From NCBI GenBank assembly GCA_034003955.1, contig JAVEXO010000012.1, positions 1 to 64,000 on the forward strand: 64,000 bases of DNA. Direction: 5' to 3'. Shown piece by piece: positions 1 to 8,601 of the stretch. This DNA is from SZUA-370 sp034003955 (GTDB lineage Bacteria; Spirochaetota; Spirochaetia; Treponematales; UBA12059). Under the pieces are notes generated by a model that did not search any database, was not told the DNA's origin, and saw only the letters and a list, made by a program, of their open reading frames with translations. The translations under genes were made by a program, and so were the position numbers. The number at the start of each line of letters is the position of its first letter. Position 1 is the stretch's first letter.

Positions 1-1166
1 GCTCTGCTGCCGAAGAAGGCTTCTATGCGTTTCTCGTTGCCCCGTGATGCCCAATACGCGGTGCCGTTGGGGTGTTGTTCAGCCATGGCGTACATGCGCT
101 TGCGGGTTTCTTTTTCTACGATGGAGCGGAAGGCGGGGAAGCGATTAGCCAGCTTGGCTACGAGGCGCATGAGGATTGGAGTTGCAGAAAGCAAGGCCTG
201 CTCCCAGCTGTCAATATCGTCGCGCCAGTAATGCAGATAGCTCTGGAGTTCGTGGGAGTCTTCGTAGTACTGCATGTGAAAATTGCCCAAGGCAAACCAG
301 CGACGCTCTGTAATAGCCTTGAGGCTCGACAAGCCATTACAGGCCAGAGCCCTGTTAAGATAGTCGTAGGCCGTGATACGCATACCCGGGCCCCCGCCCA
401 TGTTGTATGCCCGTCGCCAGAACTCTGAATCGGGCGCCACATCCAGGCACTTAACCAGGCCGAAGCCCGCGTCGCGGCTTGTCACATTTTCCATGCACGA
501 GGCAAGGGGCATGTGGAACATGATGGGATCCATGAGGCTCATGTAGTCGGCATAGTCTATGGGCATGATGTATGTCATGCGGAGGCTTACCCAGTGCTTG
601 ATGCTTGACTCGAGCACGGCTCGTTCACCCGCTATCTTGGTGGCGGCGTAGAAATCGTAGATTGAAGGCTTTAGTGGATCGCCAATGCGGCCCCAGTGTA
701 GGGGCGGCATGCGGTCTCCTGTTTCGGCCACCGTACCGGTATAGGCCAACAGTATGTTGTCGATTCCGTTTGGTTCTTCCTCTATGGCCTTGACGATGTG
801 GCGGATGCCTTCTGTATTGACCAGCCGTGCCTGTTCTGGATGATAGTCGGCCTGGGGAGATATGAAGGCCATCGCATCGAGGACGGCGTCCACGCCTGCT
901 ATAGTCGCCTTGACATCATCGTACGAGCCAGCGTCTCCCCATTGTATTGAAAGACCTGTGCCACTGGCCCGTCCGGGGCCTTTTGAGTCAGGAATCCCTG
1001 CCGCCCTGGCATAGGGAGCAAACAGCCTCCTGTTCTTTTTTGACGGGCGTAGGAGGAGCACGATGTCAAACTCGGCGCGGCGTTCCCACAATGACTTGAA
1101 GGCCTCGAAACCCATGGTGCCGGAGCCGCCGAACAGGGCGACTATGCGCTTGTGTGTAGCGCTCAT
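1..1166 (-). CDS. NAD-dependent epimerase/dehydratase family protein (3' end cut by window edge)
   Basis: The minus strand is open from an ATG at 1166 to base 1, at least 388 codons, so the C-terminus lies outside the window. The N-terminus carries a Rossmann dinucleotide-binding loop (FGGSGTMGFEAF, about residues 13-24) and a YxxxK active-site motif (YAATK) near residue 195, as in extended short-chain dehydrogenases and nucleotide-sugar epimerases. Its start overlaps the stop of the upstream gene (1163-2158) by 4 nt (ATGA), so the two are co-transcribed and translationally coupled. Substrate is unknown; acting on a sugar or other polyol derivative is an inference from the family. Confidence 0.8.
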   Translation of the reverse strand, partial: MSATHKRIVALFGGSGTMGFEAFKSLWERRAEFDIVLLLRPSKKNRRLFAPYARAAGIPDSKGPGRASGTGLSIQWGDAGSYDDVKATIAGVDAVLDAMAFISPQADYHPEQARLVNTEGIRHIVKAIEEEPNGIDNILLAYTGTVAETGDRMPPLHWGRIGDPLKPSIYDFYAATKIAGERAVLESSIKHWVSLRMTYIMPIDYADYMSLMDPIMFHMPLASCMENVTSRDAGFGLVKCLDVAPDSEFWRRAYNMGGGPGMRITAYDYLNRALACNGLSSLKAITERRWFALGNFHMQYYEDSHELQSYLHYWRDDIDSWEQALLSATPILMRLVAKLANRFPAFRSIVEKETRKRMYAMAEQHPNGTAYWASRGNEKRIEAFFGSR

Positions 1167-2158
1167 GTTGTGGCTCTCCGTTCAGGGCTGATGCATGCGG
1201 CGACCGTCTTGCGGATTGCGGCTCTGACGTCGTCGTGGCCGTATCCTAGCGCCTGCATGGCGGGTTCTGGATCGATATAGGCGTCCCTGTACATGATCTC
1301 GGCCAAGGCTATGAGGTCAAGGCCGCCTTCCTTGCCATGCCGTGCATGATCCATCGCTATGCTTAAGTTTCCAAGTTTATAAAGAATTTTTGGTATATGG
1401 ATGACCCTGGCCTTTTGCCCCATCGCATCCAGTAAAAGGGGGATGAACTCTGACCAGGGCATGTTCACTCCGCCTATAGGATAGGATGTCCCGCCGACTC
1501 CACGTTCAAGGGCTCCTGCTGCGGCAGCGGCCACCTGCTCCACGGTAACCATGGCAGTTCCACCGTGCTTCTGTGGATACATGACCGTCTTACCCATGCC
1601 AGAAAGGATGTCTAGTAGGAAAGTCCACAGGGGTATCCGCCCGGGCATGGTGCCGAAGATATAGGGTAGTTCAAGAACGACCGTTTCCATGCCGTGACCA
1701 GACTCGGCGAGTACCGCAGAGCGCTGTTCGTCTCGGCTTCTAATGTAGCAGTGCTTCTCTGTGAGCTTCAGTTCCGGCCAGAGCCTGTCGCAGTAAGTAA
1801 AGTAGGAGCCATAGACGACTATCTTCTTGACGCCGGCACTCCGCGCAAGGTGGACAAGCCTCATGCATTGGTCGACATTGGCCTCCCTGAACTTGGGGTA
1901 GGCTGGTTTGTCGACAAAGACCCTGTCGTCGAGCCCCGCGGCGTACATGAAGCCTTCCTTGCCTTCAAGCATTGCCATGATGTCCGTGTCCGATAGCTCG
2001 AATACATTGCCTAGGTGACATGGCACAGAATCGGGCAAGAGCTCCTTTTGAGGCATGGGTGGTAGAGCGATGGTAGAGACTGTGTGCCCCCGCTCGAGTA
2101 ATGTGCGTATTGTGTAGTACCCTAAGAATCCAGTACCCCCGACCATGAACGTGTTCAT
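1163..2158 (-). CDS. NAD(P)-dependent epimerase/reductase family protein
   Basis: A 331-residue extended short-chain dehydrogenase/reductase. The N-terminal MVGGTGFLGYYTIRTLLERGH is a classical GxxGxxG nucleotide-binding motif. The tyrosine region VVYGSYFTYCDRLWPELKLTEKH sits where NAD-dependent epimerases place the catalytic Ser/Tyr, but a clean YxxxK is not obvious, so catalysis may differ from that of canonical epimerases. It is the first gene of a pair with 1-1166, overlapping it by 4 nt; the two proteins probably act on related substrates. The substrate cannot be read from the sequence. Confidence 0.8.
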   Translation of the reverse strand: MNTFMVGGTGFLGYYTIRTLLERGHTVSTIALPPMPQKELLPDSVPCHLGNVFELSDTDIMAMLEGKEGFMYAAGLDDRVFVDKPAYPKFREANVDQCMRLVHLARSAGVKKIVVYGSYFTYCDRLWPELKLTEKHCYIRSRDEQRSAVLAESGHGMETVVLELPYIFGTMPGRIPLWTFLLDILSGMGKTVMYPQKHGGTAMVTVEQVAAAAAGALERGVGGTSYPIGGVNMPWSEFIPLLLDAMGQKARVIHIPKILYKLGNLSIAMDHARHGKEGGLDLIALAEIMYRDAYIDPEPAMQALGYGHDDVRAAIRKTVAACISPERRATT

Positions 2159-2275
2159 AGTACCCCCGCTTGGAGCTAGTAGTGATGAACCTCTGTTATA
2201 GGGCTCATGTATCTATAATCGCAAAACAATCATAGGGCCGTATCTGCGGGTGAGCAAGCACTCGTTTGGACCATC

Positions 2276-2304
2276 TTGCTGGCTCATTGCAATAATCGTA
2301 TATT
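2276..2304 (+). promoter_or_regulatory. Sigma70-type promoter for the TVP38-like gene, possibly leaderless
   Basis: TTGCTG (2276-2281), 17-bp spacer, TATATT (2299-2304). The ATG follows only 7 nt after the -10 box and no Shine-Dalgarno sequence precedes it, so the transcript may begin at or next to the start codon. Confidence 0.5.
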
Positions 2305-2311
2305 CTAGACC

Positions 2312-3010
2312 ATGAGCGATAGGCAGAAGCGACTAGTATCAATAATCGCATTTCCGGCTCTCTTGGGTACACTGGGCATCCTTGCATACATCTTTCGAGC
2401 AGACTTATTCGGGCTCTTCAGGTCTGCCGAGTCAATACGCGCATGGATAGCCGCCAGGGGATCCTTGGCTCCTCTGGCTTTCATTGGCCTTCAAATTCTG
2501 CAGGTAATAGTATTTGTGATTCCAGGCGAGGTCGTCCAGGTGGCTGGAGGATTTGCGTTTGGCCTCTGGCTGGGCACGCTCTGGTCGGTACTTGGCATAC
2601 TTGCAGGCTCGCTCGTCAATTTTATGGTAGGGCGGCTCTTGGGCCGTCCCTTTGCCTTGGCTGTTCTGGGGAAAGATAAGATGGATAAAATAGAGGCGGC
2701 GACTAAGGGCGGCAGGGTAAGCGCAGGCTTTCTTCTGCTTTTTACCATACCCGGTATTCCAAAGGACGCGCTTACCTATGCGGCCGGCGCCAGCAGCCTG
2801 GGCTTTGGTACGTTCATAGCGGTTTCTACTCTAGGCCGCTTGCCAGGCATTGTAGGCAGCTCATTCATGGGTTCAGCCGTCTTTGACAAGGACTACATGC
2901 TTGTTATAGTCATATTGTCAATCGCCCTGGCCTTGTTGTTTATGGGCTTGTTCTTTCGCCAGCGTCTGCATAGCCTCGTAGAGCGAATACTGTCTAGGCG
3001 CGAGCGTTAG
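2312..3010 (+). CDS. TVP38/TMEM64 (DedA-like, VTT domain) membrane protein
   Basis: A 232-residue polytopic membrane protein. Hydrophobic segments lie near residues 10-30, 48-75, 85-108, 140-165 and 193-217. The central stretch with PGEVVQVAGGFAFG and GSLVNFMVGRLLGRPF matches the VTT/SNARE-associated domain of the TVP38/TMEM64 and DedA families, whose members are implicated in lipid scrambling or membrane homeostasis; no precise substrate can be assigned. Length is typical. The gene stands alone and ends convergently with the methyltransferase gene, the two 3' ends overlapping by 17 bp. Confidence 0.85.
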   Translation: MSDRQKRLVSIIAFPALLGTLGILAYIFRADLFGLFRSAESIRAWIAARGSLAPLAFIGLQILQVIVFVIPGEVVQVAGGFAFGLWLGTLWSVLGILAGSLVNFMVGRLLGRPFALAVLGKDKMDKIEAATKGGRVSAGFLLLFTIPGIPKDALTYAAGASSLGFGTFIAVSTLGRLPGIVGSSFMGSAVFDKDYMLVIVILSIALALLFMGLFFRQRLHSLVERILSRRER

Positions 3011-4154
3011 AAGCGATAGCCCGCTGTAGCCACCTGGTCTCGGCACCATCCACTATTTTGGTCTTCTTCCAGGGTAGAGAGGATTTCTGTCCCGGCTCTG
3101 AGCCGATGAGGCTACCGAATTCCTCCCTGTCTACGACGAAGCACATGTCCCACTTAGCAAAACGCTTTGAGAACGCTCCGAGTGATGCATACAGGGCATC
3201 AGCCTCCGCCGGAGTTCCTAGTCGCTTGCCATAGGGAGGATCGGTGATTATGAAGCCTTTATCGGCGAAGGGTGCCGCTTCCTCGGCCTTGGCCTTGAAG
3301 AAACGGATCCTGTCGCCTACCTTTGCTAGGCCGGCGTTGGCAAGTGCCGAGTCAAGGACTGCCTGGCTGAGGTCAGAACCGGCTATAAGCACATCCCTGT
3401 CAAGATTGACGGCCGCTCTGGCCTTTTCCTTGGCTGCGGCTATAGCCATGGATCCACCATCAGGCATCATCTCCCAGGAGAAATTGCGGCCTAAGCCTGG
3501 TGCTATGTCGAAGGCATACAAGGCTGCCTCTATTGGTATGGTGCCTGAACCACAGAAGGGATCGTACAAGGCGAAGGATCGTCTCCAGCCCGACATGAAG
3601 AGTACGGCCGCCGCCAGGCTTTCCTTGAGCGGTGCCTCGGTTGGGTACTTGCGGTAGCCGCGTCTGGAAAGTGCTTCGCCACAGAGATCCAGCTCGACGG
3701 TGGCTATATTCTTGTCTATGCGAACCCGGGTAAGAACGGTGTTTCCAGATTCTGGCATGCGGTTGACACCGTATTTTGAACAGAGGCGGTCGTAGGCCGC
3801 TTTTTGCCCTACAGACTGTATGGAACTCTGGGAGTCGAGTGTAGAATGAAGTGAGCGGGCCTTCTCTATGACGAGTCGATCATGAGGGCCAATCCAGCGT
3901 TCCCAGGGAATGGAGGCAAAGCCTTCAAATAACTGATCAAAGTCTCCTGCCGGGAACATGCCAGCCTCAAGGAAGACACGGTCTACGGTGCGTAGGCCAA
4001 CGAGGGCCTTACCCAGGCCCGCCGAGTCTGTCTCAAAGCCTACTCTTCCGGCTGAGCGGGCACCGGGGACGAGGCCTAGACGCTCCAGTTCGGCGGCTAC
4101 CACCTTTTCTATGCCTACGGCGCATGAAGCCGAAACTTTCATCGTTGTTTTCAT
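2994..4154 (-). CDS. THUMP-domain class I SAM-dependent RNA methyltransferase (RlmL/RlmK-N type)
   Basis: From the ATG at 4154 the protein has 386 residues. It begins with a THUMP-type RNA-binding region (SASCAVGIEKVVAAELERLGL) followed by a UPF0020-like Rossmann methyltransferase domain. DPFCGSGTIPIEAA is the SAM-binding motif I, and TDPPYGKRLG holds the DPPY catalytic motif of N-methyltransferases acting on exocyclic amino groups, as in 23S rRNA m2G methylases such as RlmL. The open frame extends to 4241, but the extra 29 residues are low-complexity and lack family resemblance; ATG codons at 4154 or 4142 are better starts. No strong Shine-Dalgarno site precedes either. The exact modified base is not certain. 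Confidence 0.85.
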   Translation of the reverse strand: MKTTMKVSASCAVGIEKVVAAELERLGLVPGARSAGRVGFETDSAGLGKALVGLRTVDRVFLEAGMFPAGDFDQLFEGFASIPWERWIGPHDRLVIEKARSLHSTLDSQSSIQSVGQKAAYDRLCSKYGVNRMPESGNTVLTRVRIDKNIATVELDLCGEALSRRGYRKYPTEAPLKESLAAAVLFMSGWRRSFALYDPFCGSGTIPIEAALYAFDIAPGLGRNFSWEMMPDGGSMAIAAAKEKARAAVNLDRDVLIAGSDLSQAVLDSALANAGLAKVGDRIRFFKAKAEEAAPFADKGFIITDPPYGKRLGTPAEADALYASLGAFSKRFAKWDMCFVVDREEFGSLIGSEPGQKSSLPWKKTKIVDGAETRWLQRAIASNARA

Positions 4155-4234
4155 GCTTGCAGTATGCGTCGGAGGGTCGTCTCGGTGCAAGGTCTGGTGA
4201 CTAGAAGGAAGGCTAAAAATACCCCTACGTCCGC

Positions 4235-4263
4235 TTGACACTCCCTCCCCATCTCGCTAAAAT
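4235..4263 (+). promoter_or_regulatory. Consensus promoter for tRNA-Ala
   Basis: TTGACA (4235-4240), 17-bp spacer, TAAAAT (4258-4263), placing the start site about 6 nt before the tRNA. This is one of the closest matches to the sigma70 consensus in the window, as expected for a stable RNA gene. Confidence 0.8.
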
Positions 4264-4275
4264 GCCACTCGCCTT

Positions 4276-4348
<73 letters not shown>

Positions 4349-4350
4349 CA

Positions 4351-4396
4351 TAGCAAAACAAAAGGACCGCCAGTAGGCGGTCCTTTTGTTTTGCTA
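4351..4396 (+). terminator. tRNA-Ala terminator hairpin with 21-bp arms
   Basis: Perfect inverted repeat: arms 4351-4371 and 4376-4396, loop AGTA, with an internal T-rich side (CCTTTTGTTTTG). Immediately outside the stem the complementarity continues imperfectly: 4409-4423 is the exact reverse complement of tRNA positions 4328-4342. Confidence 0.75.
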
Positions 4397-4800
4397 ACCA
4401 GAATGGAGTGAGGGGAATTGAACGGTACGAGCGCGCGCCGAGAGGCGCGAAAAGGCGCCAGGGATGGCGCCGAAAGCGAGTACCGCGGGCTGGAGGCTCG
4501 AGCCACGGGGGCGAGAGTCGGAAGCCAATTCCCTCGCCGGTATCCCCCGGCGAGTTTAGAACAAGCCTTATACCAGTTCGCCAGTAGGCGGTCCTTTTGT
4601 TTTGCTAACCAGAATGGAGTGAGGGGAATTGAACGGTACGAGCGCGCGCCGAGAGGCGCGAAAAGGCGCCAGGGATGGCGCCGAAAGCGAGTACCGCGGG
4701 CTGGAGGCTCGAGCCACGAGGGCGAGAGTCGGAAGCCAATTCCCTCGCCGGTATCCCCCGGCGAGCTTAGCACAGGCCTATAGTCGCCTACTGGCGGTCT
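4370..4800. repeat. 211-bp tandem repeat (two copies plus a partial third) next to tRNA-Ala
   Basis: Copy 1 runs from 4370 to 4580 and copy 2 from 4581 to about 4791; the third begins near 4786 and resembles only the first 25 bases. Copies differ at a handful of positions. Each unit starts with half of the terminator stem, then carries the reverse complement of the tRNA T arm, then a region that folds well: a closing stem CGGTAC/GTACCG (4423-4428 with 4480-4485) around two hairpins (CGCGCC/GGCGCG, 4434-4449; GGCGCC/GGCGCC, 4454-4471), and a third hairpin CTCGCCGG/CCGGCGAG (4533-4554). Long open frames through the unit exist on both strands but are repeats of each other and do not look like protein. 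It may be a structured RNA, a tRNA-derived repeat family or an integration scar. Confidence 0.85.
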
Positions 4801-4927
4801 TTTTTATTTGCTAATCCTGCAAGGAGTGTCGCACGAGTGCTTGCAGGGGAAATGAAGGGTTTATTCAGATATTGTTTGTTTGATTAAATCAAGTAATTCA
4901 TTACACTTATATATAGAGGTATTTTGC

Positions 4928-5899
4928 TTGAAAGATGATTACCATACCATTCTAGAGCTTGTGAACTCGTACAAGTCTATGCCGCTTGTGTATTCAGGAT
5001 GTCAGCAGGTTCTATCCTCACGCATGCCGGCCGACAACATGTATGTTAGTATCGCCGAGAAGGATGGGTTTCGTTTTCCCTTCTTCCTGGATAATTTTGA
5101 GCCCGAAGATCCCTTGTTGCTCTATCCCAAGGAGGGTTTAACCGCCTACGTGATGGACACAAAGGAAAAATACTGGATGTCTCAGGATCCAGAACCGCCT
5201 GTAAGGTATAGGGCCGTTGGGCCTTCTCCCCAGGATTGGCTGGGCGTGCCGCTGATATCTCGCAATGGAGAGGCTATAGGAGTTCTAGGCGTCCAGACTT
5301 ACGAGCCGGGAATGCTGTATACCCATGCAAACCTGGAGTTTCTTGAGTACACAGCCGATGCTCTTTCTCTGGCCATCCAGCTGTCCAGTCAGGACAGGGA
5401 AATAGCCATTCGCCGTATCGCAGCCTTGGTGGATGAAACGGTCGATATTGATGATCTGTACGCCAGTATCCATGAAATCATGCGGAGCGTCATACCGGCT
5501 TCAAAAAAGAACATCATCATTGCCAGGGTAGACGAAGAGGCGGGGCTATTCCGTCCCGTATACTGGAAGGATGAAAAAGACGATTTCGATGCCATGATCT
5601 GGCCGCTTGATCGTGGTTTTAGTGGGCATATTTATCGGGTGTCTCGATCTTCTTACATTCATGAGACTGGCACAACGCCTATGCCATCTGACGTCACCCC
5701 AATAGGCTGTCCCCCGTCTCATTGGCTAGGATCTCCACTCTTTAGTGGCAATACTATCATAGGCATCGTCGTCATTCAGTCGTATGATCCTAACGAGATA
5801 ATTACCAAGGAAGATGAGTACGCGCTCAAGGGTATATGCCCATATATTGCGACAGCCATAGGGCAGACCGAGCTCTTTAGTCAGATGCTCAGACCTTAA
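4928..5899 (+). CDS. Tandem GAF-domain protein
   Basis: A soluble protein of 323 residues built of two GAF domains, roughly residues 10-165 and 175-318. The repeated patterns WLGVPLISRNGEAIGVLGVQTY and WLGSPLFSGNTIIGIVVIQSYD are the matching beta-strand cores of the two domains. GAF domains bind small ligands such as cyclic nucleotides or act as dimerisation modules; no output domain (GGDEF, HD or kinase) follows. The chosen start is TTG at 4928 with GAGG at 4916-4919, 8 nt upstream; an upstream in-frame TTG at 4880 has no ribosome-binding site. It likely acts as a sensory partner for another protein; the ligand is unknown. Confidence 0.8.
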   Translation: MKDDYHTILELVNSYKSMPLVYSGCQQVLSSRMPADNMYVSIAEKDGFRFPFFLDNFEPEDPLLLYPKEGLTAYVMDTKEKYWMSQDPEPPVRYRAVGPSPQDWLGVPLISRNGEAIGVLGVQTYEPGMLYTHANLEFLEYTADALSLAIQLSSQDREIAIRRIAALVDETVDIDDLYASIHEIMRSVIPASKKNIIIARVDEEAGLFRPVYWKDEKDDFDAMIWPLDRGFSGHIYRVSRSSYIHETGTTPMPSDVTPIGCPPSHWLGSPLFSGNTIIGIVVIQSYDPNEIITKEDEYALKGICPYIATAIGQTELFSQMLRP

Positions 5900-5916
5900 G
5901 GTGTTTAGAGCTTTGT

Positions 5917-5945
5917 TTGCACAGTAAAGGTTCTTGTACTATACT
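5917..5945 (+). promoter_or_regulatory. Sigma70-type promoter upstream of the 552-residue unknown
   Basis: TTGCAC (5917-5922), 17-bp spacer, TATACT (5940-5945). A leader of about 50 nt follows; it contains AAGGAG, but this lies about 30 nt before the ATG at 6001. Confidence 0.6.
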
Positions 5946-6000
5946 CATGGTGACCAGTGAGTCCTAAGGAGAATCAAAAACCAATACTGGACGGTGCTAG

Positions 6001-7659
6001 ATGTCTGATGAGATAGATCCTGAGATTGCGGCCCTTCTGGGTGGCGACATAGAAACATATTCGTCAAAGCCTTCATCCCGTGCGGCAACGAACAGCCCTA
6101 GCTTTGAGGCCCTGTTCGGTGGCATGAGTGTTTCCGGAGATCTGGAAACCAAGGGTGAATTTGAGGTGGACCTTTCAAAGAAGGCATTCGAGCCGGTAGC
6201 CAATTTTGAGGCCGACCCACCCAACGTATTTTTTGAAGATGCTCAGTACTACCAGAAGGCCTTGGCTGGAGAGGGAGAACTATCCCAGCGTTTCCACGAG
6301 CTTTTAAAGAAGTATTTACAGGCTACCGACCCCAAGGATAGGGGCATGTATAGGCAGCAAGTCCTGACGGCCTACTGGCACATGGTTTCAAAAATGGTTC
6401 CACGGGTAGTAGCCAATGTGCCAGTCGTCCCTAAGCAGCTCATGGTTAGATTCGGGCTTGCCCTTCCAACGATGATATCGGCAGAGCAGCGCTCTCTATT
6501 TTCAAGGGTAATCTACAAGAAAGTAGGCACTGATCCGGTTTATTATTTAGACGAGTGGCTTAGGTGCGTGACCCTGGGGCAGGTAAACCCCAGTAGCACC
6601 GACGAGGTTGGCAGCGCCAAGAATGATGAGCGTACGCGGTTTAATACCCTCCTTGAGAAGGCTATGGGCAAGAGAGATACCGCAGAGGCATTGCTCAAGG
6701 CAAAATCAGAAGAGCGTAAGTCTCTGGAGGGCTCGCTCCGCGACAGGATAGACATTGTCTGCGAGCATGGTGGTTTGCCTGGATTCTACCAGGTGCCGGC
6801 TCCATACACAGAGAGCCAGAAGAAGACGATAGCGGAGCTTTCTGACATTTTGAGAAAGCTTAATGCCGCCGATAAGGAGCTGGTAACAAGTGTAGAGGCC
6901 TTCGAGGACGCTAGCAAGGACGTTCAGACAATCAAGGAAAAGGTTGGTGCCCTTGGAGAAGATACCAAGGCCAACCTGCAGGCCCTGTCACAGGAATTTG
7001 ATACCACAAGGCAGATGCTCAAGATGTGTGTTGGGCGGCAGGGGAATCATTTTCCTCTCGTTACAAAGGAGTATTTTCATCTTAACCTCCGCGAGATGGG
7101 CACAAGGGAAAATGTTATTGACACCTTGGCATGGCTTGAGAGCATAGATTGCCAGGCCTACTGCCGACCCTATAAGAGTACGCTTAACCGTATAGAGCCA
7201 TTCGTCATCCTGCTACCAAGCTACGGCGATCAGGGTGTTTGCTGGGAGCCATTCGATAAATTCAACAGGCACACGAGTCGTTCCAGGATAGCCATACCCA
7301 TGTATCCAAAAAACTTGAAGGTAGCCATAGCAGTAGCCGTGGCTGACATGCGTTGGCAGGCGGCCAAGGAAAAGGCATCGTATTATTGGATGGAAGAGGG
7401 CATTACAGGCCAATACTATCAATGGTTCGTCAAGCAGAAGCTCAAGGGAGACGTAAAGGAGTTCTTCATCCAGGACTACATTACCTGGATAATGAAGGAA
7501 AGCGATGGCATCCAGAAGCTCGACAAGGATGTCCGTGGTATATTCTGGCGTCTTATGCCCTTTTCTCAGCCTATAAAGGATAAGTTGCGCGACAGGAGCT
7601 ATGTCTACCAGGAACTATACCAGCGTGACGTAAATAAAACGCTGTCTGACGGGTATTAG
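6001..7659 (+). CDS. Conserved protein of unknown function, 552 residues
   Basis: I do not recognise a named domain. There is no signal peptide or membrane segment, so it is probably cytoplasmic. The first 75 residues are acidic and low in structure (repeated FEALFGG, FEVDLSKKAFE, FEADPP patterns). Residues about 90-190 look helical, residues about 215-345 have heptad-like charged stretches consistent with a coiled coil, and the C-terminal 200 residues are rich in W, Y and F and probably folded (for example KEKASYYWMEEGITGQYYQWFVKQKLKGDVKEFF in shorter pieces). The gene stands alone behind its own promoter. I suspect a spirochaete-restricted family, but this is not shown by the sequence itself. 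Confidence 0.75.
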   Translation: MSDEIDPEIAALLGGDIETYSSKPSSRAATNSPSFEALFGGMSVSGDLETKGEFEVDLSKKAFEPVANFEADPPNVFFEDAQYYQKALAGEGELSQRFHELLKKYLQATDPKDRGMYRQQVLTAYWHMVSKMVPRVVANVPVVPKQLMVRFGLALPTMISAEQRSLFSRVIYKKVGTDPVYYLDEWLRCVTLGQVNPSSTDEVGSAKNDERTRFNTLLEKAMGKRDTAEALLKAKSEERKSLEGSLRDRIDIVCEHGGLPGFYQVPAPYTESQKKTIAELSDILRKLNAADKELVTSVEAFEDASKDVQTIKEKVGALGEDTKANLQALSQEFDTTRQMLKMCVGRQGNHFPLVTKEYFHLNLREMGTRENVIDTLAWLESIDCQAYCRPYKSTLNRIEPFVILLPSYGDQGVCWEPFDKFNRHTSRSRIAIPMYPKNLKVAIAVAVADMRWQAAKEKASYYWMEEGITGQYYQWFVKQKLKGDVKEFFIQDYITWIMKESDGIQKLDKDVRGIFWRLMPFSQPIKDKLRDRSYVYQELYQRDVNKTLSDGY

Positions 7660-7670
7660 TAGTGCTCTTG

Positions 7671-8588
7671 TTAGACCGGTGGTCGAGGGCGTCTGCTTAG
7701 ACCCTGGCGTCTTCCTTTTTTCCCCTTTGCTAGACTAGTCGTATATACGCCCCCTATGGCTATGAGCCCTCCCATCATCTGGATGAGGCTCAGTCGTTCT
7801 CCCAGTATGACGAATGATGAGGCTACAGAAACGACCGGTATGAGGTTAATAAATACACTGGAGACACCGGGCCCAAGGGAATCCAGGCTTATTATATAGA
7901 ATAGGTAGCCTATGGCCGAGCAGAATATACCTAGGTATAGCACGTTGGCAACAATCAGGGCAGACATGGCGGACCACGCTATATGCTCGAAGAAGGCGAA
8001 GGGCAAGAAGCCCAAGGCACCGAATGCACTCTGCCAAAATGTTATTTCCAGGCTGTCGTATTTTGCCAGGAGTGGTTTTGTCAAGAATACGTATCCCACC
8101 CATGACATGGCCGCCATGCCCATGAATAGGTATCCTAGGGGTGCCGGGCTCAGTCTGAGTGATTCTATCACTATGAGGGATACGCCTATGGCGGAAAGGC
8201 CTGCCCCTCCATATTGAGCCGCGGATATTTTCCCCCTCATGAATACCCGCTCAGTTATCATGGTAAGTACTGGTATTGTTCCAACAATGATGGAAGCCTC
8301 GGAGGCCGAGAGGAGAAGGATGCCGTTATTCTCGCCCATAAAATACAGGGTTACACCGACCAAGCCTGACCCGGCCATCAGTGGCAGGTCCTTGAGCGTT
8401 AGAAGGAAAGGCTTGCGCCTAGCGATGAATACGATGAATAGCACAATGCTAGCCACTATGAAACGAAACAATCCCAGGCTCATGGGTGGGACGACGGTTA
8501 CGGCCGTCTTGATGCTGAGGAACGACATGCCCCAGATGAAGGCAGTAGCCGTTGCCAGGATTATTGCTGTTTTTTTGCTTGTAGCCAT
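7671..8588 (-). CDS. EamA/DMT-superfamily transporter
   Basis: A 305-residue inner-membrane protein with about ten hydrophobic segments arranged as two EamA repeats (roughly residues 8-140 and 150-285). The opening AIILATATAFIWGMSFLSIKTAV and the repeat-end pattern LGERLSLIQMMGGLIAIGGVYTT are typical of drug/metabolite exporters in the RhaT/YdcZ-like group. A GGAG Shine-Dalgarno site precedes the ATG. It follows the gene at 8602-9570 by 13 bp on the same strand, so both probably share a transcript. The substrate cannot be told; family members export amino acids, nucleotides or metabolites. Confidence 0.85.
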   Translation of the reverse strand: MATSKKTAIILATATAFIWGMSFLSIKTAVTVVPPMSLGLFRFIVASIVLFIVFIARRKPFLLTLKDLPLMAGSGLVGVTLYFMGENNGILLLSASEASIIVGTIPVLTMITERVFMRGKISAAQYGGAGLSAIGVSLIVIESLRLSPAPLGYLFMGMAAMSWVGYVFLTKPLLAKYDSLEITFWQSAFGALGFLPFAFFEHIAWSAMSALIVANVLYLGIFCSAIGYLFYIISLDSLGPGVSSVFINLIPVVSVASSFVILGERLSLIQMMGGLIAIGGVYTTSLAKGKKGRRQGLSRRPRPPV

Positions 8589-8601
8589 ATAGTCGCGTCT
8601 C

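Noticed and set aside
2205..2387. 60-codon minus-strand frame between the reductase and TVP38 genes
   Set aside because: Overlaps the start of the TVP38 gene and its promoter and lacks a ribosome-binding site.
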